Source of the DNA: Vicinamibacteria bacterium
GTDB lineage: Bacteria > Acidobacteriota > Vicinamibacteria > Vicinamibacterales > 2-12-FULL-66-21
DNA length: 7,798 bases
NCBI GenBank assembly: GCA_025937075.1
Contig: JAICSD010000207.1
Coordinates: forward strand, 1 to 7,798
Direction: 5' to 3'
Below the pieces are notes generated by a model, which was not told the DNA's origin, ran no database searches, and saw nothing but the letters and a program-made list of their open reading frames with translations. Every line of letters begins with the position of its first letter. The stretch's first letter is position 1. A program made the translations under genes and the position numbers. Positions 6,846 to 7,798 of this stretch are shown one piece after another.

Positions 6846-7086
6846 TGCGATCGAGGTCACGCAGTTGTGCGTCGAGCGCGTGGATGGCCTGCTCGAGCAT
6901 GGACCGATGAGCCGGAGCCGTGGCGCGATCCAGATCGGCCTGTGCGCGGCTGCGCGCGAGCTCGAGATTGTGGCGCCTGGCCGCCCGCACGCGTTGTTCG
7001 GGCGTCAGCTCGGGACCACGGGCCTTGGCGCGCGCCGAGTCCTCCTGCTGTGATTCGACGTTCTTGGATTCCCAGCCTCTGGCCAT
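6841..7086 (-). CDS. Small charged hypothetical protein (81 aa)
   Basis: An 81-residue protein with no Cys, no signal peptide and no membrane segment, so probably cytoplasmic. It begins MARGWESKNVESQQ, has a Pro-containing break (GPELTPEQRVRAARR, about residues 29-43), and then appears almost fully helical to the end. The heptad-like stretch NLELARSRAQADLDRA, then HRSMLEQAIHALDAQLRDLDRR, could form a helical hairpin or coiled coil. I think proteins with this opening recur in Acidobacteriota genomes, but cannot verify that here. It is the only substantial frame across 6841-7086 with a sensible composition, and the plus-strand alternatives are Arg/Ala-rich. Upstream of the ATG the minus strand reads GGATAAGTCG, with no good ribosome binding site. 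The gene is divergent from the esterase gene and co-directional with the phosphoesterase gene, 93 bases apart. Function unknown. Confidence 0.75.
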   Translation of the reverse strand: MARGWESKNVESQQEDSARAKARGPELTPEQRVRAARRHNLELARSRAQADLDRATAPAHRSMLEQAIHALDAQLRDLDRR

Positions 7087-7149
7087 CGACTTATCCGTGG
7101 GAGCGCAAACGCGCGAAGGCGGAAACCTACGGCGGCAACTTTCAGTCTT

Positions 7150-7155
7150 TATAAT
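7150..7155 (+). promoter_or_regulatory. Perfect -10 box (TATAAT) for the esterase gene
   Basis: TATAAT at 7150-7155 is a perfect housekeeping -10 element in an otherwise very GC-rich region. Transcription should start 6-8 bases after it, around 7161-7163, next to the ATG at 7164. There is no Shine-Dalgarno sequence before that ATG. The mRNA would therefore be leaderless or nearly so. No TTGACA-like -35 is present at 16-18 bases spacing (the sequence there is CTACGG-like). The same A/T-rich patch could also read as a -10 on the minus strand for the 81-residue gene, but less convincingly. Confidence 0.6.
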
Positions 7156-7163
7156 AACGATAC

Positions 7164-7798
7164 ATGCTCAATGCCAGCGTCCCTCGGCGCCGGGCCGCCC
7201 GCGGCGCGGCTCACGGCGCAGTGGCCGTTCTCTGTGCATTTCTGGCGGCGGCAACGAGCGGATGCCGCGGAGAGCCCGCGCATTCGACGGACACGCGCGC
7301 GGCGTCGACGCCCGCTCCGTCCGACGCGCCCGAGGAGGCGTCGCGCCCGAAGATCGTCGCCCTCGGCGACAGCCTGACGGCAGGGCATGGGCTGCTCGAG
7401 GCGCAGTCGTACCCGGCCCTGCTGCAGGAGAAGCTGAACGCGGACGGCTCCAACTGGGAGGTCGTCAACGCGGGCATCTCGGGGGACACATCCGCTGCCG
7501 GCCTGCAGCGGCTCGACTGGGCGCTGCAGGAGCCGGACGTCCGCATTTTGATTCTGGAACTTGGCGCGAATGACGGTCTGCGCGGCCTTCCGGTGTCGGA
7601 AATGCGCAAGAACCTCACGGCAATCATCGAGCGCGTGCAGCAGAAGCGAGTCGCCGTTCTGCTCGCGGGCATGGAGGCGCCACCGAACTATGGTCTCGAG
7701 TACGCGGCGTCCTTCCGGCAGGTCTATCGCGACCTCGCCCGCGACTACCACGTGACCTTCGTGCCGTTCATGCTGGACCGCGTCGCCGGCATCACGTC
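7164..7798 (+). CDS. TesA-type SGNH/GDSL esterase (arylesterase), probable lipoprotein, 3' end outside the window
   Basis: The first 211 codons of a hydrolase of the SGNH (GDSL) family, TesA/arylesterase branch, which cleaves acyl or aryl esters and thioesters. The N-terminus has basic residues (RRRAARG), then a hydrophobic stretch (about 19-31) ending in TSGC with Cys34. This suggests a lipoprotein signal, though the -3 position is Thr, so plain secretion is possible. A Ser/Pro/Ala linker (about 41-62) follows. Catalytic blocks: GDSLTAG with the nucleophile S70; NAGISGDT with G104 (oxyanion hole); and GANDGLRG with N136. The spacing S70 to G104 equals that of E. coli TesA (S10 to G44). The Asp-x-x-His block should lie beyond the window edge and cannot be checked. 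The ATG at 7164 is chosen for its position right after the -10 box. An ATG at 7171 is out of frame. Confidence 0.93.
   Translation, partial: MLNASVPRRRAARGAAHGAVAVLCAFLAAATSGCRGEPAHSTDTRAASTPAPSDAPEEASRPKIVALGDSLTAGHGLLEAQSYPALLQEKLNADGSNWEVVNAGISGDTSAAGLQRLDWALQEPDVRILILELGANDGLRGLPVSEMRKNLTAIIERVQQKRVAVLLAGMEAPPNYGLEYAASFRQVYRDLARDYHVTFVPFMLDRVAGIT

Noticed and set aside
6781..6856. A complete tRNA gene ending at the T-arm-like hairpin
   Set aside because: The bases after the arm (TGCGATC) find no pairing partner at the required distance upstream, the seven-base loop in the anticodon position lacks T33, and no CCA or D-arm is evident.
6920..7573. A plus-strand frame crossing the 81-residue gene and into the esterase gene
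   Set aside because: Composition is Arg/Ser/Ala-rich, it runs across the divergent promoter region, and it has no domain.
7149..7751. A 200-codon minus-strand frame opposite the esterase gene
   Set aside because: The plus strand encodes intact SGNH blocks (GDSL, GISGD, GAND) in frame to the window end. The antisense frame has no recognisable features.

Overview
The window is GC-rich (roughly two thirds G+C by eye), gene-dense bacterial chromosome. It looks most like an Acidobacteriota genome, possibly class Vicinamibacteria. The main support is a duplicated MacB/FtsX-type permease of the ADOP kind (acidobacterial duplicated orphan permease), which that phylum carries in many copies. A small charged protein beginning MARGWESK and a tRNA-T-arm-like intergenic repeat fit the same source, but those two links rest on memory and not on a search. 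There is no rRNA, complete tRNA, CRISPR array, transposase or phage gene.

Layout: (1) 1-2089, plus strand: the 3' part of an ADOP-type permease whose 5' end lies outside the window. (2) 2131-6747, minus strand: six genes in one direction. In transcription order they are a calcineurin-like metallophosphoesterase, an L,D-transpeptidase, a membrane-anchored M23 (LytM-type) peptidase, an ECF sigma factor, its zinc-finger anti-sigma factor, and a DUF4097 exported beta-repeat protein. The first three are joined by 4-base ATGA overlaps. The last three follow after a 53-base gap and are separated from each other by 6 and 21 bases. (3) 6748-6840: an intergenic spacer holding inverted repeats and a T-arm-like hairpin. 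(4) 6841-7086, minus strand: an 81-residue hypothetical protein. (5) 7087-7163: a short divergent promoter region with a perfect TATAAT box. (6) 7164 to the window end, plus strand: a TesA-type SGNH esterase, probably a lipoprotein, truncated by the window edge.

How the genes may work together: an L,D-transpeptidase (3-3 crosslinks or anchoring) and an M23 metallopeptidase (crosslink cleavage) are translationally coupled and lie directly upstream of an ECF sigma/anti-sigma pair with a DUF4097 protein, a family also linked to envelope-stress loci in Firmicutes. The reasonable inference is a cell-envelope maintenance and stress-sensing cluster. Whether the two triplets share a transcript is not settled by the sequence. 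A hairpin at the junction could hide the sigma factor's ribosome binding site.

Each family here is known. What deserves a second look is the arrangement, the junction hairpin, the apparently leaderless esterase promoter, and the T-arm-like repeat. I did not find a clear case for an entirely new system.
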